Assembly: GCF_000743355.1 (NCBI RefSeq)
Contig: NZ_JQEI01000009.1
Location: forward strand, 124,001-188,000
From: Serratia sp. Ag1
Lineage (GTDB): Bacteria; Pseudomonadota; Gammaproteobacteria; Enterobacterales; Enterobacteriaceae
Direction: 5' to 3'
DNA length: 64,000 nt
Positions 12,445 to 23,890 of this stretch are shown piece after piece (positions within the stretch are counted from its first letter, which is position 1; every line of letters starts with the position of its first letter). A model generated the notes under the pieces. That model searched no databases, was not told the DNA's origin, and saw only the letters and a program-made list of their open reading frames with translations. A program made the position numbers and the translations under genes.

Positions 12445-13380
12445 TTACTCTTCTTCACCGTCAGCTAAACAAGACCCATCGGCGGTAACAAATTCATCGC
12501 TGAAACGGTAAGTTTCGTTACCGTTTTGCACCGCGCTGAAAATCGCCATGGCCAGCTCGTTTTCGCACTTAATATCTTTACACAGTGCATACTGGGTATC
12601 GGGCAGTGCTGGTAAACCCTCTATCTCCCCCAGAACCCGCAGATCGGGGCTCATCATCTCGATAGGCCGTGCGGTAATCCCCAATCCCGCTTTACATGCC
12701 GCACGCACGGCAGAAAGCGTTGAGGCCACATAGGCAATACGCCAAGGAATACCGGCCGCATCCAGGTGCTTGATCGCCATCGCCCGGAATGGGCTGGGCT
12801 CATCTAACAACACCAGCGGAATAGGTTCCCCGGCCTGGAAATGATAATCCGCCGAGCAATACCACAGCGTGGGCGATGTGCGCAGGACAATGTGAGGATA
12901 GCCTTCGGTATCAACAGTCGTGATCGCCAGATCTACTTCGCCGTTTTTCAGCATGTCGATCATGGACGTACTACGTTTGATCCGCACATCAATGGCCAGT
13001 TTTGGGTAAACCGACGTCACTCGATTAAGCAGGAAAGGCAGGATGGTATCCGCAGTATCATCAGAAGCCCCGATCGTCAGAGTCCCTTTGATATTGTTGT
13101 ACATCAATGAGGTACAGGCTTCATCGTTAAAACGCAGGATTTTCCTGGCATAGCTGAGAAGCTGAATACCGTGTTCGGTCAATAATTTATTGCGTCCATG
13201 GCGAGCAAATAACTCTTTGCCTACCAGTTGCTCTAACCGCTGCATTTGTTGACTGACGGCTGATTGTGTACGGCAAACGGCGACTGCAGCCGCCGCAAAA
13301 GTATTCAAATCAGCAACAGCAACAAAGGTCCTTAGCAGATCGAGGTCGAGATTAAGTATCGGACGATTTGCATTTATCAT
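12445..13380 (-). CDS. lrhA: LysR-family regulator LrhA/HexA
   Basis: Transcriptional regulator of 311 residues. The N-terminal winged helix-turn-helix (about 10-75) contains [30 protein letters not shown], and a LysR substrate-binding domain follows. It closely resembles LrhA, which represses flhDC motility genes in E. coli. Orthologues in plant-associated relatives (HexA/PecT) control exoenzymes and motility. Position between nuo and alaA is the conserved one. It reads from a long AT-rich leader region and has its own terminator. Confidence 0.93.
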   Translation of the reverse strand: MINANRPILNLDLDLLRTFVAVADLNTFAAAAVAVCRTQSAVSQQMQRLEQLVGKELFARHGRNKLLTEHGIQLLSYARKILRFNDEACTSLMYNNIKGTLTIGASDDTADTILPFLLNRVTSVYPKLAIDVRIKRSTSMIDMLKNGEVDLAITTVDTEGYPHIVLRTSPTLWYCSADYHFQAGEPIPLVLLDEPSPFRAMAIKHLDAAGIPWRIAYVASTLSAVRAACKAGLGITARPIEMMSPDLRVLGEIEGLPALPDTQYALCKDIKCENELAMAIFSAVQNGNETYRFSDEFVTADGSCLADGEEE

Positions 13381-14211
13381 AGTGTTTTCTTCACTTTTTA
13401 AATTCTAATTTACAAACTACCCTGGTGTATTTCTATGGCACTGCTAAAAAGGGCAAGCGCCAGACATGACAGTAACCCACTCATTAGAGGAGGGCAAAAA
13501 AATTACTTATATTTCGTTATCTCTATCGCTTTTTATCCATGATCTATCGCAATAGCTTATTGATACAAAGCAAAGTTACGACGAAAAGTGTTTAACTATA
13601 GAATAGCCGTGCACAAATCATCGCCTTTTCTCACCGTTCATGCGGAACTAGACAGGCCAGATCATACGTTCACATAGCTACTTTTTGCTCAATAGGTTCC
13701 TCCTTTTTGTGTATCATTAGGTACATTTAGTAGTGAATTTAATAAATTCAATCAGTAATATTTTTTATTATTAAATAATATACGATTTTACTTAAAAAGT
13801 CCTTAAGTGGATTACTGAAGTTTCTTTAATACAAATTTAACTGTACTACGAAGTGTCGTATTACCGCCAAAAACCGGCCATAAGATAATTCTTCCATTAT
13901 CATTTTTTTACAATTTTAGTCATATTCTACGTTCTGCCAAGAATAGGCTGTAAAAGGAGTATGCAGTAGCGAACTTGACACCACCTCACCTGAAGCGAAC
14001 TTAAATTCCATAAAAAACAATTTTAAAAGAATTAAATTCTGATTTATTTATTAGGAAAGACTCATCGTCGCTAAAATCACCAGTTTGGTCGTTCATTTGC
14101 ACCAAAGGCATGCATAACCCTTCAAAATCAGCAACACCAGGAGTACATTGAGCAGGTTGTGGTGTTCCACGGTTGGATCATCTCCCATCCTAGCAAAAGG
14201 CTCAACTTTCT
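13381..14211. promoter_or_regulatory. 830-bp divergent lrhA/alaA intergenic region
   Basis: Long AT-rich spacer between divergent lrhA and alaA with no credible coding frame. Runs of A/T, for example 13730-13860, resemble sites bound by H-NS or by LysR proteins with extended leaders. The size is similar to the large spacer upstream of lrhA in E. coli. No specific operator is assigned. Confidence 0.45.
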
Positions 14212-15426
14212 ATGTCCCCCATTGAGAAATCCAGCAAACTGGACAACGTCTGCTATGACATTCGCGGCCCAGTGCTCAAAGAAGCTAAACGTCTTGAAGA
14301 AGAAGGCAACAAAGTCCTCAAACTGAACATCGGCAACCCTGCGCCTTTCGGCTTTGATGCCCCTGATGAAATTCTCGTCGATGTGATACGCAACCTCCCA
14401 ACGGCACAGGGCTATTGCGATTCTAAAGGGCTTTTTTCAGCGCGTAAGGCGATCATGCAGCACTATCAGGCACGTAACATGCGTGATGTGACCGTTGAGG
14501 ATATCTACATTGGTAATGGTGTTTCTGAACTGATCGTGCAGTCCATGCAGGCGTTGCTTAATATTGGCGACGAAATGCTGGTACCGGCCCCGGATTACCC
14601 ATTGTGGACGGCGGCGGTCTCGCTCTCCAGCGGCAAAGCGGTGCACTATATCTGCGACGAAGAATCCGGCTGGTTCCCGGATCTGGATGACATCCGCAGC
14701 AAAATCACGCCACGCACCCGTGGTATTGTGATCATCAACCCCAATAACCCGACTGGTGCGGTCTACAGCAAAGAGTTGCTGGAGCAAATCGTCGAGATCG
14801 CTCGTCAGCACAACCTGATCATCTTTGCTGATGAGATTTACGACAAAATTCTTTACGACGACGCCGAACACCACTCGATTGCTGCGCTGGCACCAGACTT
14901 GTTGACCGTCACCTTCAACGGCTTGTCTAAAACCTATCGCGTGGCCGGTTTCCGCCAGGGCTGGATGGTGCTTAACGGGCCGAAAAAACACGCCAAGGGC
15001 TATATTGAAGGGTTGGAAATGCTGGCATCCATGCGCCTTTGTGCCAACGTGCCAATGCAACACGCGATCCAAACGGCGCTCGGCGGGTATCAAAGCATCA
15101 GCGAATTTATTCAACCCGGCGGTCGCTTGTATGAGCAACGTAACCGTACCTGGGAACTGCTGAATGATATCCCTGGCGTTTCCTGCGTGAAACCTCAGGG
15201 GGCGCTGTATATGTTCCCGCGTATTGATGCTAAACGCTTTAATATCCGCGACGACCAGAAAATGGTGCTGGACCTGCTGCTGCAAGAGAAAGTCCTGTTA
15301 GTGCAAGGCAGCGCCTTCAACTGGCCTTACCCTGACCACGTCCGTATCGTTACCTTGCCGCGGGTAGATGAACTGGAAATGGCCGTAGGCAAACTGGGGC
15401 GTTTCCTCGAAACCTACCATCAGTGA
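14212..15426 (+). CDS. alaA: glutamate-pyruvate aminotransferase AlaA
   Basis: PLP-dependent class I aminotransferase of 404 residues that makes alanine from pyruvate and glutamate in the cytoplasm. Seen are NPNNPTGAVY, DEIYDKILYD and the PLP lysine Lys240 in GLSKTYRVAGFRQGW. The N-terminus SKLDNVCYDIRGP is typical of AlaA. An AAAGG lies about 10 nt before the ATG. It is monocistronic or loosely linked to yfbR 117 nt downstream. Confidence 0.96.
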   Translation: MSPIEKSSKLDNVCYDIRGPVLKEAKRLEEEGNKVLKLNIGNPAPFGFDAPDEILVDVIRNLPTAQGYCDSKGLFSARKAIMQHYQARNMRDVTVEDIYIGNGVSELIVQSMQALLNIGDEMLVPAPDYPLWTAAVSLSSGKAVHYICDEESGWFPDLDDIRSKITPRTRGIVIINPNNPTGAVYSKELLEQIVEIARQHNLIIFADEIYDKILYDDAEHHSIAALAPDLLTVTFNGLSKTYRVAGFRQGWMVLNGPKKHAKGYIEGLEMLASMRLCANVPMQHAIQTALGGYQSISEFIQPGGRLYEQRNRTWELLNDIPGVSCVKPQGALYMFPRIDAKRFNIRDDQKMVLDLLLQEKVLLVQGSAFNWPYPDHVRIVTLPRVDELEMAVGKLGRFLETYHQ

Positions 15427-15543
15427 TTTTTACGGGCACCGTGCGCCATTGCACCGTGCCCATATCGCACAACTGGGTTTGCATAACCCGGCGCTACTGC
15501 TCACAATAATGGCCTCACCTGCGGTTATCTAAAAGAGAGCATC

Positions 15544-16143
15544 ATGATCCAGAGCCATTTCTTTGCCCACCTTTCTCGTTTAAAACTGATAAGTCGCTGG
15601 CCGCTGATGCGCAACGTGCGTACCGAAAACGTTTCGGAGCATAGCCTGCAAGTCGCGTTTGTTGCCCACGCTCTGGCAGTAATTAAGAACCGCAAATTTA
15701 ACGGCAATCTCAACGCCGAGCGCGTAGCGTTGCTGGCGATGTATCACGATGCCAGTGAAGTATTGACCGGCGATATGCCTACACCCATCAAGTATTACAA
15801 TCCGCAGATCGCCCACGAATACAAAAAAATCGAAAAGATCGCACAACAAAAATTACTTGAGATGATTCCTAAAGAATTACAGAACGACTTTCGTTCAATT
15901 CTGGATGAACACTATTACAGTGAGGATGAGAAAAATCTGGTAAAACAGGCTGATGCGCTATGCGCCTATCTTAAATGCCTGGAGGAGTTGTCTGCAGGAA
16001 ATAACGAGTTTACCTCGGCAAAAGCACGCCTGGAGAAAACGTTACAACTGCGTAAAAGCCCGGAAATGGACTATTTTATGGAAGTCTTTATTCCCAGCTT
16101 CAGTCTGTCGTTAGATGAAATCAGTATTGATTCCCCGTTGTAA
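15544..16143 (+). CDS. yfbR: 5'-deoxynucleotidase YfbR (HD domain)
   Basis: HD-domain phosphohydrolase of 199 residues that dephosphorylates deoxyribonucleoside 5'-monophosphates in the cytoplasm. The metal-binding pattern is visible: His33 (SEHSLQV), His68-Asp69 ([13 protein letters not shown]) and Asp137 ([11 protein letters not shown]). A GAGAG ribosome site lies 6-10 nt before the ATG. Confidence 0.95.
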   Translation: MIQSHFFAHLSRLKLISRWPLMRNVRTENVSEHSLQVAFVAHALAVIKNRKFNGNLNAERVALLAMYHDASEVLTGDMPTPIKYYNPQIAHEYKKIEKIAQQKLLEMIPKELQNDFRSILDEHYYSEDEKNLVKQADALCAYLKCLEELSAGNNEFTSAKARLEKTLQLRKSPEMDYFMEVFIPSFSLSLDEISIDSPL

Positions 16144-16167
16144 TCCGCACAATCCGCTTCCCAAAAT

Positions 16168-16223
16168 GACTTCAAGAGGCAGCCACTGAACGCCCCGAGG
16201 GCGAGCAACTGCATCTTGAAGTG
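16168..16223. repeat. palindromic intergenic repeat between yfbR and yfbS
   Basis: Arms ACTTCAAGA (16169-16177) and TCTTGAAGT (16214-16222) are perfect inverted repeats around a GC-rich middle. They lie between the converging 3' ends of yfbR and yfbS. There is no T-run, so termination is unproven. It is probably a dispersed enterobacterial palindrome. Confidence 0.5.
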
Positions 16224-16235
16224 TCACCCATAAAA

Positions 16236-18071
16236 CTAAATCGCATATAACCACGGCACCACCAGCACACTGACGATCATCACCATCACCGTGAACGGCA
16301 CACCGATACGAACAAAATCGCCAAACTTGTAATTCCCTGGCCCCAATACCAAAGTATTTACCGGTGATGATACAGGCGTCATAAAAGCCGCAGAGGCCGC
16401 AATAGCAATAATCATGGCAAACGGATAAGGCGAAACTCCCATTTTATGCGCCGCCGCAATGGCAATAGGGGCCATTAATACCGCTGTAGCGGTATTAGAG
16501 ATAAACAGCCCAATCGTGGCACAGAGCACAAACAGGCACACCAGCATCACGCGTGGCCCAGCATCACCAGCGATATCCATCAGCCCTTGCACAATCAAAT
16601 CCACACCGCCGGTTTTCTGCAGTGCCTGGGCAAAGGGCATCATCCCAACGATCAAAATAATACTTGGCCAATGAATGGCTTTATACGCGCTTTCCATATC
16701 AATACAGCGGAAACGCCCCATCAGCAGGCAGGCAATCAAAGCCGCAATCGGGTTCGGGATTTCATCGGTCAGCATCATCGCCACCATCAGGGCCAGGCAG
16801 AACAACGCATGCGGTGCCTGAGTGATGGCCGGTGCTACCTCATCCACTTCCGCAGGCAAATTCAGGACGATAAAATCATGGGTTTTGGCCTGTAACTGAC
16901 GAATGGCTTTCCAGTCACCGATCACCAACAGGATATCCCCCAACGTCAGGGGTTCATCGACCAGTTTACCTGCCAGCGTTTTGCCGTTGCGGCGAATCCC
17001 CACAACGTTCAGATCGTAACGGCTGCGGAACGCCGCATCACGCACACATTTACCCAACAAGGCTGAATCAGGAATTAACGACACTTCCGCCATCCCCACG
17101 TTGCGTGCTTGTTCTGAGAAGTATTCACCGCGCAGAATCATCGGCTCCAAGAGTTGTTCACCACAAAACTGGCGTAAATCGATGTCGCAACCCGACATAT
17201 CAATCAGCAACACATCCCCTTCACGCAGTTCCGTGCTGCCAAAAGCGCTGATCATCACACGCCGGAAGCGTTTCCAACGCTCGATGCCAATGACGTTGGC
17301 ACCGTAGCGGGCACGCAGATGTAATTCATCCAGCGAGCGGCCAATCAGCGGTGAACCACTACGCACCGCCAGGCGACGGGCGCGCCCGGCTAACTTATAG
17401 TCACGGATCAGATCGCGAAACGTGCGGCGCTGCCAGGCGGACTTAACATTTTTGGCACTGCCGCTGTTGCCAAGCCAGCGACGGGCAATCAGCATATAAG
17501 CCACTCCCATCAACAGCACAATCAGGCCGATTGGCGTGACACCGAAGAAACCGAAACCCACCAGCCCCTCTCGTACCAATTCGCTATTGACTACCATGTT
17601 CGGCGGCGTGGCCACCAGCGTCATCATACCGCTGATAAGCCCGGCAAAGCTGAGCGGCATCATCAACCGCCCCGGTGAGATTTGCATGCGTACCGCCACG
17701 CTGAGCACAACCGGGATGAAGATCGCCACCACCCCGGTGGAGCTCATAAATGCCCCCAACCCAGCGACGGTGAACATTAACAGCGCCAACATTTTGGTTT
17801 CACTGCTGCCCGCCACTTTCACCAGCCAATCACCCACCTGATAAGCCACGCCGGTGCGTACCAGGCCCTCACCAATCACAAACAGAGCGGCGATCAAAAT
17901 CACGTTAGGATCGCTAAAACCCGCAGTGGCCTCTTGCAGCGTCAGAGTACCACTCAGCACAAACGCGATAATCACCAATAAAGCCACCACATCCATGCGC
18001 AGCTTGTTGGTCGTAAACAGCACAATGGCTATCAACAGTAAAATTAAAACCCAGAGTAATTCGCTGTTCAA
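16236..18071 (-). CDS. yfbS: SLC13-family transporter YfbS with two TrkA-C domains
   Basis: Inner-membrane protein of 611 residues in the divalent anion:sodium symporter (CitMHS/SLC13-like) superfamily. Two transmembrane halves (about 1-200 and 405-611) flank a cytosolic segment with two RCK/TrkA-C-type regulatory domains (about 225-390, [12 protein letters not shown] and [13 protein letters not shown]). [12 protein letters not shown] and [15 protein letters not shown] are the paired hairpin signatures. The substrate is not known. Length matches E. coli YfbS. Confidence 0.93.
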   Translation of the reverse strand: MNSELLWVLILLLIAIVLFTTNKLRMDVVALLVIIAFVLSGTLTLQEATAGFSDPNVILIAALFVIGEGLVRTGVAYQVGDWLVKVAGSSETKMLALLMFTVAGLGAFMSSTGVVAIFIPVVLSVAVRMQISPGRLMMPLSFAGLISGMMTLVATPPNMVVNSELVREGLVGFGFFGVTPIGLIVLLMGVAYMLIARRWLGNSGSAKNVKSAWQRRTFRDLIRDYKLAGRARRLAVRSGSPLIGRSLDELHLRARYGANVIGIERWKRFRRVMISAFGSTELREGDVLLIDMSGCDIDLRQFCGEQLLEPMILRGEYFSEQARNVGMAEVSLIPDSALLGKCVRDAAFRSRYDLNVVGIRRNGKTLAGKLVDEPLTLGDILLVIGDWKAIRQLQAKTHDFIVLNLPAEVDEVAPAITQAPHALFCLALMVAMMLTDEIPNPIAALIACLLMGRFRCIDMESAYKAIHWPSIILIVGMMPFAQALQKTGGVDLIVQGLMDIAGDAGPRVMLVCLFVLCATIGLFISNTATAVLMAPIAIAAAHKMGVSPYPFAMIIAIAASAAFMTPVSSPVNTLVLGPGNYKFGDFVRIGVPFTVMVMIVSVLVVPWLYAI

Positions 18072-18112
18072 AACGGCCTCATCCTGCAGTGATCCAGGCC
18101 TTAAAAACTAGC

Positions 18113-18140
18113 ATAAAAAAACCCCGTCAATGCGGGGTCT
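18113..18140 (-). terminator. rho-independent terminator of yfbT
   Basis: Stem ACCCCG/CGGGGT with a short loop, followed on the minus strand by seven T (18115-18121). It lies 25 nt past the yfbT stop and before yfbS on the same strand. Confidence 0.85.
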
Positions 18141-18164
18141 AATCAATTTGAGGTAAAAAATAGA

Positions 18165-18818
18165 CTAGATAAGTTCGATACTTGCGCCTGACGATAACTT
18201 ATCGACCCGAATCTGCGTCAGCGAAGAGAGCCTCAGATCCACCTGATCAAGTTTTGGTGTTTCCGCAGGAGCGTTAACGGCAATCACCTGGCAGCCAGCC
18301 GCCAAACCGGAAAGTATCCCGGCAGATGCATCTTCCACCACCACACAGGCCTGCGGAGCCAACCCCAAACGCTCCGCGCCTAACAGATAAGCGTCCGGCT
18401 GTGGTTTCCCCCGTTTCACCAGTTCTGCGGTGATAAATACGTCTGGCTGTGGTAAACCGCCAGCCTGACGCCGCGCGCTGGCTACCGGCATTGAACCCGA
18501 GGTGACTATCGCCCAGGGAATGCCCAACGCATTGAGCCGCTCCAACAGAGCCACCGCGCCCGGCAGCGCTTTCACGCCATCAGTATCCTGCGCCTCCCTC
18601 TGCTCCAGCAAGTCAAACTCCTGCTGGATCGCCGCCTCAGTCGCCCCGGGCATAAAATGGCGCAGCGACGTAATCGCCTGTTTACCATGAATAAAAGCCA
18701 ACACTTCCTGCGGGCTGATACCATGACGCTTAGCCCAGTGAGTCCAGGCACGTTCCACTGCGGGCAATGAATCCACTAATGTTCCATCAAGGTCGAACAG
18801 AAAACCCTTACATTCCAC
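18165..18818 (-). CDS. yfbT: HAD-like sugar phosphatase YfbT/HxpA
   Basis: Haloacid dehalogenase-type phosphatase of 217 residues from GTG 18818. Motif I is GFLFDLDGTLVDS (nucleophile Asp), motif II is AIVTSGS, and the lysine and motif III acids are in KRGKPQPDAYLLGA and VVVEDASAG. E. coli YfbT acts on small sugar phosphates. The frame is open further upstream, but GTG is preferred because AGAGG lies 6 nt before it and the length then equals the family. Confidence 0.92.
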   Translation of the reverse strand: MECKGFLFDLDGTLVDSLPAVERAWTHWAKRHGISPQEVLAFIHGKQAITSLRHFMPGATEAAIQQEFDLLEQREAQDTDGVKALPGAVALLERLNALGIPWAIVTSGSMPVASARRQAGGLPQPDVFITAELVKRGKPQPDAYLLGAERLGLAPQACVVVEDASAGILSGLAAGCQVIAVNAPAETPKLDQVDLRLSSLTQIRVDKLSSGASIELI

Positions 18819-18873
18819 AGAAAACCTCTTCTCTCTCCGGCATAGCCTGAATAATGCGAGTTGCCAATCATCA

Positions 18874-19368
18874 TCAGGCATTAATGATTTGCGCAATCTC
18901 AACGGCGCTCAAATGGTATTGACGTGGGCATGACAGCCAAATTGCCAGCATACGCTGATACTTTTCCCACATTTTGGTTTGAGCATTGAAGCCATGGCTG
19001 CCGGAGTCAAAATGCGTATACCGCCCTTCTGTGCTGACCAGAAAGCGCACATAGCTCAGGTAGCGTGCTTCGGTGGCTGCATCAAAGCCGAGGAAGGCCA
19101 AGCGACGAACATCAAGCTCCTGCCGGTCTTTCAGGTTCTCCCAAGACACCTGCAGCGCATGATGCATTTCCATAATATTGATGATGGTACGACAGACTTC
19201 TTCACTCATCTCACCAAAATCACGATCGAGCTCACGCATCTGTAAACCAAAACCACGTTCGATAATAGTCTGCAATCGACGATAACGCTCTGCGTTATCC
19301 GGATCGAGCATCGTCATCATTTTGTACTGATTCGAGAGAATCAAACGTTGGGCATTAGTCATTTCCAT
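18874..19368 (-). CDS. yfbU: YfbU family protein
   Basis: Cytoplasmic protein of 164 residues with no established biochemical role, strongly conserved in enterobacteria ([34 protein letters not shown]). Start ATG 19368 is chosen because GAGGA lies 7 nt upstream and the length matches E. coli. It lies 55 nt upstream of yfbT on the same strand, so the two may be co-transcribed. Confidence 0.93.
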   Translation of the reverse strand: MEMTNAQRLILSNQYKMMTMLDPDNAERYRRLQTIIERGFGLQMRELDRDFGEMSEEVCRTIINIMEMHHALQVSWENLKDRQELDVRRLAFLGFDAATEARYLSYVRFLVSTEGRYTHFDSGSHGFNAQTKMWEKYQRMLAIWLSCPRQYHLSAVEIAQIINA

Positions 19369-19526
19369 TTCAGGTTCCTCAGTTCTGCCAATTGGCGAGA
19401 GCATCGCACGAGTCTATTGCGGCGTGGAACCACAACTCGCACCTTCTTTGATTTGAACCGGGGTTATCATGGAGATGGGCTTTAACCCACCGGGTTTCGG
19501 ATGATGATCGCAACCCGGTAGCCTGA

Positions 19527-19982
19527 TCAGAGATCGTCAAGGAAGGTTTTATCCAACTGCTTGAAAGCACGCTTTAACACATCCGCCAGAGCCTGATAGG
19601 TGGGAACCCCTTCTATTGGCGCTAACGCCTGCCCGGCCTCTGCCAGTTTATTGCGCACTTCATGGAACCACTGCAATAGGCTCGGCGGCAACGGCGTGAC
19701 CGAACGGCGCCCCAGCCACCATAGCCCCTGCATCGGCATGCTGCAGGCAAACAGTGCGGTCGCAATGGCTGGGCCAAGCTGGCCACCAAGGGCAACCTGC
19801 CAGGCCAGAGTAAAGATCGCCAATGGCGGCATAAAGCGAATAGCAAAACGGGTGGCACGCACAGTGCGATTCTCAGGGAACATCGGTGCCAGCCGTTTTT
19901 CTGCAGGCCAGGTTTTCATGTAATGCTGCCCGCGTTGGAATATCTGGAACCAACTCACGGAACCGGATGGCTTGCTCGTCAT
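19527..19982 (-). CDS. yfbV: YfbV, UPF0208 inner-membrane protein (Ter macrodomain/chromosome-related)
   Basis: Membrane protein of 151 residues with two hydrophobic segments (about 43-85) and a soluble C-terminus ending [22 protein letters not shown]. It has been described in E. coli as limiting MatP action to the Ter macrodomain. Start ATG 19982 has GAGG 6 nt upstream; an in-frame ATG 18 nt earlier has no ribosome site. It is divergent from ackA. Confidence 0.92.
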   Translation of the reverse strand: MTSKPSGSVSWFQIFQRGQHYMKTWPAEKRLAPMFPENRTVRATRFAIRFMPPLAIFTLAWQVALGGQLGPAIATALFACSMPMQGLWWLGRRSVTPLPPSLLQWFHEVRNKLAEAGQALAPIEGVPTYQALADVLKRAFKQLDKTFLDDL

Positions 19983-20336
19983 TGCGTACCTCAACGTCAC
20001 GTATCAAGAAATGAAATATTTTCACAAACACACCAACAAAAAAGTTGAAGCTTTAAATTTATTTTGTGTTTGCCACGGGCTGTCGGTATCCTAAGCCGGC
20101 CTTTTGGCCGGTAGAAGATGGCGCAAAATCTGTCAACTTTCTGCCCATTTAAAAGCAAATTTACTTAAACCGCAGAGAAATCATCGGTTTTTTTTATCAT
20201 CATGTATTTTCTGTCACTGACATGATGCTAATCATAAATGTCAACGCCATTATGCGCTACGCTTGATGTTTGTTTGACGATTTATTCACCACGTGTTCTG
20301 GGTTCACAACAACACGAACTATAAGTAGGTACTTCC
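19983..20336. promoter_or_regulatory. yfbV/ackA divergent promoter region
   Basis: A 354-bp gene-free spacer. It contains a perfect CCGGCC-TTTT-GGCCGG hairpin at 20096-20111 and an AT-rich stretch nearer ackA. In E. coli this region holds the ackA promoter with FNR and ArcA control; no clear FNR dyad was found here. Confidence 0.45.
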
Positions 20337-21539
20337 ATGTCGAGTAAGCTAGTACTGGTTCTTAACTGCGGCAGTTCTTCCCTCAAATTCGCTATCATTG
20401 ATGCAGCCAACGGTGAAGAATATCTCTCTGGCCTTGCCGAATGTTTCCACCTTCCAGAAGCCCGAATCAAATGGAAAATGGACGGTAGCAAACAAGAAGC
20501 GGCACTGGGTGCCGGTGCTGCGCACAGCGAAGCACTGAACTTCATTGTTAATACTATTCTGGCACAAAAACCAGAGCTTTCCGCCCAGTTGACCGCTATC
20601 GGCCACCGCATCGTGCATGGCGGCGAGAAGTTCACTGCTTCTGCCGTGATCAACGACGAAGTCCTGCAGGGTATCAAAGATTCCGTACCCTTTGCACCAC
20701 TGCATAACCCAGCTCACCTGATCGGTATCGCTGAAGCCCTGAAATCCTTCCCGAATCTGGCTGATAAAAACGTGGCGGTATTCGACACGGCGTTCCATCA
20801 GACCATGCCGGAAGAGTCTTACCTGTACGCCCTGCCGTACAGCCTGTACCGTGACCACGGTGTGCGTCGCTATGGTGCCCACGGCACCAGCCACTTCTAT
20901 GTCACACAGGAAGCCGCGAAGGTGCTGAACAAGCCAGTTGACGAAGTGAACGTGATTACCTGCCACTTGGGTAACGGCGGTTCCGTCAGTGCGGTACGCA
21001 ACGGCAAATGTGTTGATACCTCCATGGGGTTGACCCCGCTGGAAGGCTTGGTGATGGGTACCCGCAGCGGTGACATCGATCCGGCCATCATCTTCCATCT
21101 GCATGATTCTCTGGGCATGAGCGTTGACCAGATCAACAAGATGCTGACCAAAGAGTCTGGCCTGCTGGGCCTGACCGAAGTCACCAGCGACTGCCGTTAT
21201 GTCGAAGACAACTACGCCACCAAAGCCGATGCCAAGCGCGCGATGGACGTATTCTGCCACCGTCTGGCCAAATATATCGGGGCTTACAGCGCTTTGATGG
21301 AAGGCCGCCTGGATGCGGTGATCTTTACCGGCGGCATCGGTGAAAACGCTGCGCTGGTACGTGAGTTGACGCTGGATAAACTGGGCCTGCTGGGCTTTGA
21401 GATCGACCACGAACGTAACCTGGCCGCCCGTTTTGGCAAATCCGGTAACATCGCCAAAGACGGTAGCCGCCCGGCACTGGTGATCCCAACCAACGAAGAG
21501 TTAGTGATTGCCCAAGATGCGGCCCGCTTGACCGCTTAA
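20337..21539 (+). CDS. ackA: acetate kinase
   Basis: Converts acetyl phosphate plus ADP to acetate plus ATP in the cytoplasm; 400 residues. Signatures are [13 protein letters not shown] at the N-terminus, the ASKHA-fold [31 protein letters not shown] segment, and [14 protein letters not shown]. It forms the acetate pathway with pta, 101 nt downstream, and is probably co-transcribed with it. Confidence 0.98.
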   Translation: MSSKLVLVLNCGSSSLKFAIIDAANGEEYLSGLAECFHLPEARIKWKMDGSKQEAALGAGAAHSEALNFIVNTILAQKPELSAQLTAIGHRIVHGGEKFTASAVINDEVLQGIKDSVPFAPLHNPAHLIGIAEALKSFPNLADKNVAVFDTAFHQTMPEESYLYALPYSLYRDHGVRRYGAHGTSHFYVTQEAAKVLNKPVDEVNVITCHLGNGGSVSAVRNGKCVDTSMGLTPLEGLVMGTRSGDIDPAIIFHLHDSLGMSVDQINKMLTKESGLLGLTEVTSDCRYVEDNYATKADAKRAMDVFCHRLAKYIGAYSALMEGRLDAVIFTGGIGENAALVRELTLDKLGLLGFEIDHERNLAARFGKSGNIAKDGSRPALVIPTNEELVIAQDAARLTA

Positions 21540-21544
21540 TCCCC

Positions 21545-21575
21545 CCAACACCGTCAGCCCAGGCTGGCGGTGTTG
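21545..21575 (+). other. hairpin in the ackA-pta spacer
   Basis: Inverted repeat CAACACCGtCAGCC / GGCTGgCGGTGTTG just after the ackA stop. Only a short T stretch follows, so it is more likely an attenuating or mRNA-stabilising stem than a full terminator. Confidence 0.5.
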
Positions 21576-21640
21576 TTTCAGTGCCAAGATTTGCCTGCGC
21601 GTTTAACCGCAGACTGAAAAAACCGTGAGAGGACTATTCT

Positions 21641-23800
21641 GTGTCACGTACAATTATGTTGATCCCCACCGGCACCAGCGTTGGCCTGACCAGCGTCAGC
21701 TTGGGTGTCATCCGCTCCATGGAGCAAAAAGGCGTTCGTCTGAGCGTATTCAAGCCGATTGCTCAACCGCGTACCGGCGGTGATACTCTCGACCAGACCA
21801 CCACCATCATCCGCAGCAACTCCACTATCCCTACCGCCGAACCCTTGCGCATGAGCTACGTGGAAGGCCTGTTGAGCTCCAACCAGCAGGATGTGCTGAT
21901 GGAAGAGATCGTGGCGCGTTACCACGCCAACACCAAAGACGCGGAAGTGGTGCTGATCGAAGGCTTAGTGCCAACCCGTAAGCACCAGTTTGCCAGCGCG
22001 CTGAACTTCGAAATCGCTAAAACCCTGAATGCAGAAATCGTCTTTGTTCTGGCGCTGGGTAACGACTCTCCAGCCCAGTTGAAAGAACGTATCGAACTGG
22101 CCCGCAGCAGCTTCGGCGGCAGCAAGAACAAGAACATTACCGGCGTCATCATCAACAAGCTGAACGCACCGGTAGACGATCAGGGCCGCACCCGCCCGGA
22201 TCTGTCAGAAATCTTTGATGACTCTACCAAGGCCAGCGTTGCCAACGTCGATCCTGCGCATCTGTTTGCCAACAGCCCACTCCCGGTCTTGGGCTGCGTA
22301 CCATGGAGCTTCGATCTGATTGCAACCCGGGCTATTGATATGGCTCGCCACTTGAAAGCACGCGTGATCAACGAAGGCGACATCATGACCCGTCGGGTGA
22401 AATCCGTGACTTTCTGCGCGCGCAGCATTCCACATATGCTGGAACACTTCCGCCCGGGCTCATTGCTGGTGACCTCTGCCGATCGTCCTGACGTGTTGGT
22501 TTCTGCCTGTCTGGCGGCGATGAACGGTGTAGAAATCGGTGCTCTGTTGCTGACCGGCGGCTACGAAATCGATGGGTCGATCAAAAAGCTCTGTGAACGT
22601 GCCTTCCAAACCGGCCTGCCGGTATTTATGGTCGACACCAACACCTGGCAGACCTCACTGAGCCTGCAGAGCTTCAACCTTGAAGTCCCCGCAGATGACC
22701 ACCAGCGCATTGAGCAAGTGCAAAACTACGTGGCAAGCCATATCAACGCCGAGTGGATCGAGTCATTGACCGCCACTTCTGAGCGTTCACGCCGTCTGTC
22801 ACCACCAGCATTCCGCTATGAATTGACAGAACTGGCGCGTAAAGCAGGCAAGCGCATTGTGCTGCCAGAAGGCGATGAGCCACGTACCGTAAAAGCGGCA
22901 GCAATCTGTGCTGCACGCGGCATCGCAGAATGCGTGCTACTGGGCAATCCAGATGAGATCAAGCGCGTAGCGGCTGCGCAAGGCGTAGAGTTGGGCCAAG
23001 GGATTGAGATCGTCGATCCGGTTGCCGTACGTGAAAAATACGTGCCACGCCTGGTTGAATTGCGTAAGAGCAAAGGCATGACCGAAGTGGTAGCCCGTGA
23101 GCAACTGGAAGACAACGTGGTTCTCGGCACCCTGATGCTGGAAAAAGGCGAAGTTGACGGCCTGGTCTCCGGCGCAGTGCATACCACCGCCAATACTATC
23201 CGCCCACCGTTGCAGTTGATCAAAACTGCTCCGGGCAGCTCACTGGTTTCTTCGGTGTTCTTCATGCTGTTGCCGGATCAGGTCCTGGTTTACGGCGACT
23301 GTGCGATCAACCCAGACCCAACCGCTGAACAACTTGCTGAGATCGCTATCCAGTCTGCGGATTCTGCGGCTGCATTCGGTATCGAACCGCGCGTGGCGAT
23401 GATCTCTTATTCCACCGGCAATTCAGGTGCAGGCAGCGACGTTGAGAAAGTGCGTGAAGCGACTCGCTTGGCACAGGAGAAGCGCCCAGACCTGATTATC
23501 GATGGTCCATTGCAATACGATGCAGCGATTATGGCGGATGTTGCGAAATCCAAAGCGCCTAACTCGCCAGTGGCGGGCAAAGCCACCGTGTTCATTTTCC
23601 CGGATCTGAACACCGGTAACACCACCTATAAAGCGGTACAGCGTTCTGCCGATCTGGTGTCTATCGGGCCAATGCTGCAAGGTATGCGCAAGCCGGTAAA
23701 CGACCTGTCACGTGGCGCACTGGTGGATGACATCGTCTATACCGTAGCCTTGACGGCCATTCAGTCTGCTCAGGCTGATGCTCTGGCAGAGAAAGCCTAG
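21641..23800 (+). CDS. pta: phosphate acetyltransferase
   Basis: Converts acetyl-CoA and phosphate to acetyl phosphate. In 719 residues it has an N-terminal P-loop-like DRTGG/CobB-related region ([16 protein letters not shown]), a DRTGG domain, and the catalytic phosphotransacetylase domain from about residue 390 ([40 protein letters not shown]). It starts with GTG behind a GAGAGGA site. It lies downstream of ackA and ends before a strong terminator. Confidence 0.97.
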   Translation: MSRTIMLIPTGTSVGLTSVSLGVIRSMEQKGVRLSVFKPIAQPRTGGDTLDQTTTIIRSNSTIPTAEPLRMSYVEGLLSSNQQDVLMEEIVARYHANTKDAEVVLIEGLVPTRKHQFASALNFEIAKTLNAEIVFVLALGNDSPAQLKERIELARSSFGGSKNKNITGVIINKLNAPVDDQGRTRPDLSEIFDDSTKASVANVDPAHLFANSPLPVLGCVPWSFDLIATRAIDMARHLKARVINEGDIMTRRVKSVTFCARSIPHMLEHFRPGSLLVTSADRPDVLVSACLAAMNGVEIGALLLTGGYEIDGSIKKLCERAFQTGLPVFMVDTNTWQTSLSLQSFNLEVPADDHQRIEQVQNYVASHINAEWIESLTATSERSRRLSPPAFRYELTELARKAGKRIVLPEGDEPRTVKAAAICAARGIAECVLLGNPDEIKRVAAAQGVELGQGIEIVDPVAVREKYVPRLVELRKSKGMTEVVAREQLEDNVVLGTLMLEKGEVDGLVSGAVHTTANTIRPPLQLIKTAPGSSLVSSVFFMLLPDQVLVYGDCAINPDPTAEQLAEIAIQSADSAAAFGIEPRVAMISYSTGNSGAGSDVEKVREATRLAQEKRPDLIIDGPLQYDAAIMADVAKSKAPNSPVAGKATVFIFPDLNTGNTTYKAVQRSADLVSIGPMLQGMRKPVNDLSRGALVDDIVYTVALTAIQSAQADALAEKA

Positions 23801-23841
23801 CGGGACATCCCGATGGCCTCTTGATCTACAGACGGAAACAC

Positions 23842-23872
23842 AAACGGCCCGTTTAATAACGGGCCGTTTGAT
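23842..23872. terminator. bidirectional terminator between pta and the fimbrial gene
   Basis: A perfect 12-bp stem AAACGGCCCGTT / AACGGGCCGTTT with TAAT loop. A short T-rich stretch follows on either strand. It serves the converging 3' ends of pta (+) and the fimbrial subunit gene (-). Confidence 0.8.
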
Positions 23873-23890
23873 TTAAACTTCAGAACACTA

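Noticed and set aside
20349-21410. 353-codon minus-strand frame opposite ackA
   Set aside because: Antisense shadow of ackA with no plausible protein features.
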